Positions 6,107-6,721 of a stretch of 6,721 nt of DNA are shown one piece after another. Origin of the DNA: Chloroflexota bacterium (GTDB taxonomy: Bacteria; Chloroflexota; Dehalococcoidia; Plut-88900); assembly GCA_022572865.1 (NCBI GenBank), contig JACZVB010000079.1, positions 1 through 6,721 of the forward strand. The letters run 5' to 3'. How positions within the stretch are numbered: position 1 is the first letter of the stretch; each line of letters starts with the position of its first letter. The position numbers were made by a program, and so were the translations under genes. Below the pieces are notes generated by a model, which was not told the origin of the DNA, made no database searches, and saw only the letters and a program-made list of their open reading frames with translations.

Positions 6107-6607
6107 CTATTCCCCCCACTCCGCAGTAACAGTAGCTTGATACGACCGCTGATCTTCCGACCACCAAGTCTTGATAAACTCCAGAATCTCCCTGATCTCC
6201 TCCATTGTGAGTTTCTTACCAAAGGCCGGCATTTGTCCGCGTTCGTCAGAAACTTTGAACCCCCCGGTTGTGATCCGGATCAGCTGTTGGTCCGGATGAT
6301 GCCAGGTGTGGCCGGTCTCGTCGTGGGGTGGCGCCGGGAACCCCCCGGTCGGGAGAGGGATTTGCCAATTCGGCTGTCCCTCCAAGTCGGCGCCGTGACA
6401 GGAGGCGCAGTTTTCTGTGTAGACCATTGCTCCCAACGCTAACTGCTCCGCGTTTAACGAATCGGCCCCGACGACGATTTCCGTGCCATCCCTCCAAAAG
6501 GCTACACCCACGCCGAGTGCAATGGCAGCGACGATGCCAATAACGATGATTCCGATTAGCTTACGCAGGGTCGCCGCGAGCCTGCGTTCGACACCATCCC
6601 CTGTCAC
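6107..6607 (-). CDS. Membrane-anchored monoheme cytochrome c
   Basis: A 166-residue cytochrome c held in the membrane by an uncleaved N-terminal helix (17-37), with the haem domain outside. Seen: the start of the domain at LALGAMVYTENCASCHGADLEGQPNW with haem motif C67-A-S-C70-H71, a PxPxxGxxAPPHDxxGHTWHHPD stretch (85-105) common in small bacterial c-type cytochromes with an N-terminal anchor, M126 in GQMPAFG as the probable axial ligand, and a final helix (134-147). The family passes electrons between membrane complexes or to a terminal oxidase; the partner is unknown. It starts at GTG with AGGGGG (6615-6620) seven bases upstream. The next codon upstream that ends the frame is the TAG at 6649-6647. 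The gene precedes the lipoprotein cytochrome by 40 bases, so they probably form one unit. Confidence 0.85.
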   Translation of the reverse strand: MTGDGVERRLAATLRKLIGIIVIGIVAAIALGVGVAFWRDGTEIVVGADSLNAEQLALGAMVYTENCASCHGADLEGQPNWQIPLPTGGFPAPPHDETGHTWHHPDQQLIRITTGGFKVSDERGQMPAFGKKLTMEEIREILEFIKTWWSEDQRSYQATVTAEWGE

Positions 6608-6646
6608 GGGAGCGCCCCCTGACCCGAAAGAGTTGTTGATGGCAGT

Positions 6647-6721
6647 CTATGGAAGCTCGTTGGGCGAGTCTAATGGCCTGTCCGGGCACTCGCCGGTCAT
6701 CGGCCCGAATGGCCCCTTGTG
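6647..6721 (-). CDS. Possible C-terminal end of an upstream minus-strand gene (partial)
   Basis: Reading the minus strand from the window edge, an open frame of 24 codons ends at TAG (6649-6647) with residues ...GPMTGECPDRPLDSPNELP. The Pro/Gly-rich composition and GC-rich third positions look like the tail of a protein, and the stop lies 39 bases before the cytochrome GTG, a normal operon spacing. The piece is too short to assign a function, and another frame is also open across this stretch, so the call is tentative. Confidence 0.35.
   Translation of the reverse strand, partial: HKGPFGPMTGECPDRPLDSPNELP

Overview
The window looks like an ordinary high-GC bacterial chromosome segment, with Shine-Dalgarno sites of the AGGAG/GAGGAG type and four of eight complete genes using GTG or TTG starts. 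The gene content is a UbiE-like methyltransferase beside a UbiA-like membrane protein, tandem family III (CaiB/BaiF) CoA-transferases with split MaoC hydratases, and tandem monoheme cytochromes c, one of them a lipoprotein. This would suit an aerobic or respiring member of the Chloroflexota (SAR202/Dehalococcoidia-like). That assignment is inference from gene content and general style; no phylogenetic marker is present.

Layout. Positions 23-763 (+) hold a UbiE/MenG-type SAM methyltransferase. After an 88-base gap, 852-1580 (+) holds a multi-pass membrane protein resembling UbiA prenyltransferases but with an eroded Asp motif. The two are plausibly linked to isoprenoid quinone metabolism. A candidate sigma-70-type promoter (1600-1628) then precedes a tight four-gene plus-strand cassette: a MaoC N-terminal-type hot-dog subunit without the catalytic Asp/His pair (1667-2071), a MaoC-type subunit with it (2099-2536), and two paralogous family III CoA-transferases (2546-3751 and 3793-5091). 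The simplest reading is a two-subunit enoyl-CoA hydratase plus a two-subunit CoA-transferase acting on the same acyl-CoA pathway. The substrate cannot be read from the sequence.

On the minus strand, converging on the cassette with a 36-base gap, are two monoheme c-type cytochromes: a membrane-anchored one (6107-6607) followed downstream by a lipoprotein one (5128-6066). The lipoprotein carries an unusual C-terminal half built of four approximately 34-38-residue helical repeats, each with a His at the same place, and ends in an Asp/Glu/His tail encoded by a 21-base tandem repeat. The end of another minus-strand gene probably enters at the right edge (6647-6721).

The most notable points are the asymmetric CoA-transferase pair (Glu in place of the expected catalytic Asp in the first, Asp kept in the second), mirrored by the asymmetric MaoC pair, and the His-repeat cytochrome lipoprotein. 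No tRNA, rRNA, CRISPR array, insertion sequence or clear intrinsic terminator was seen.
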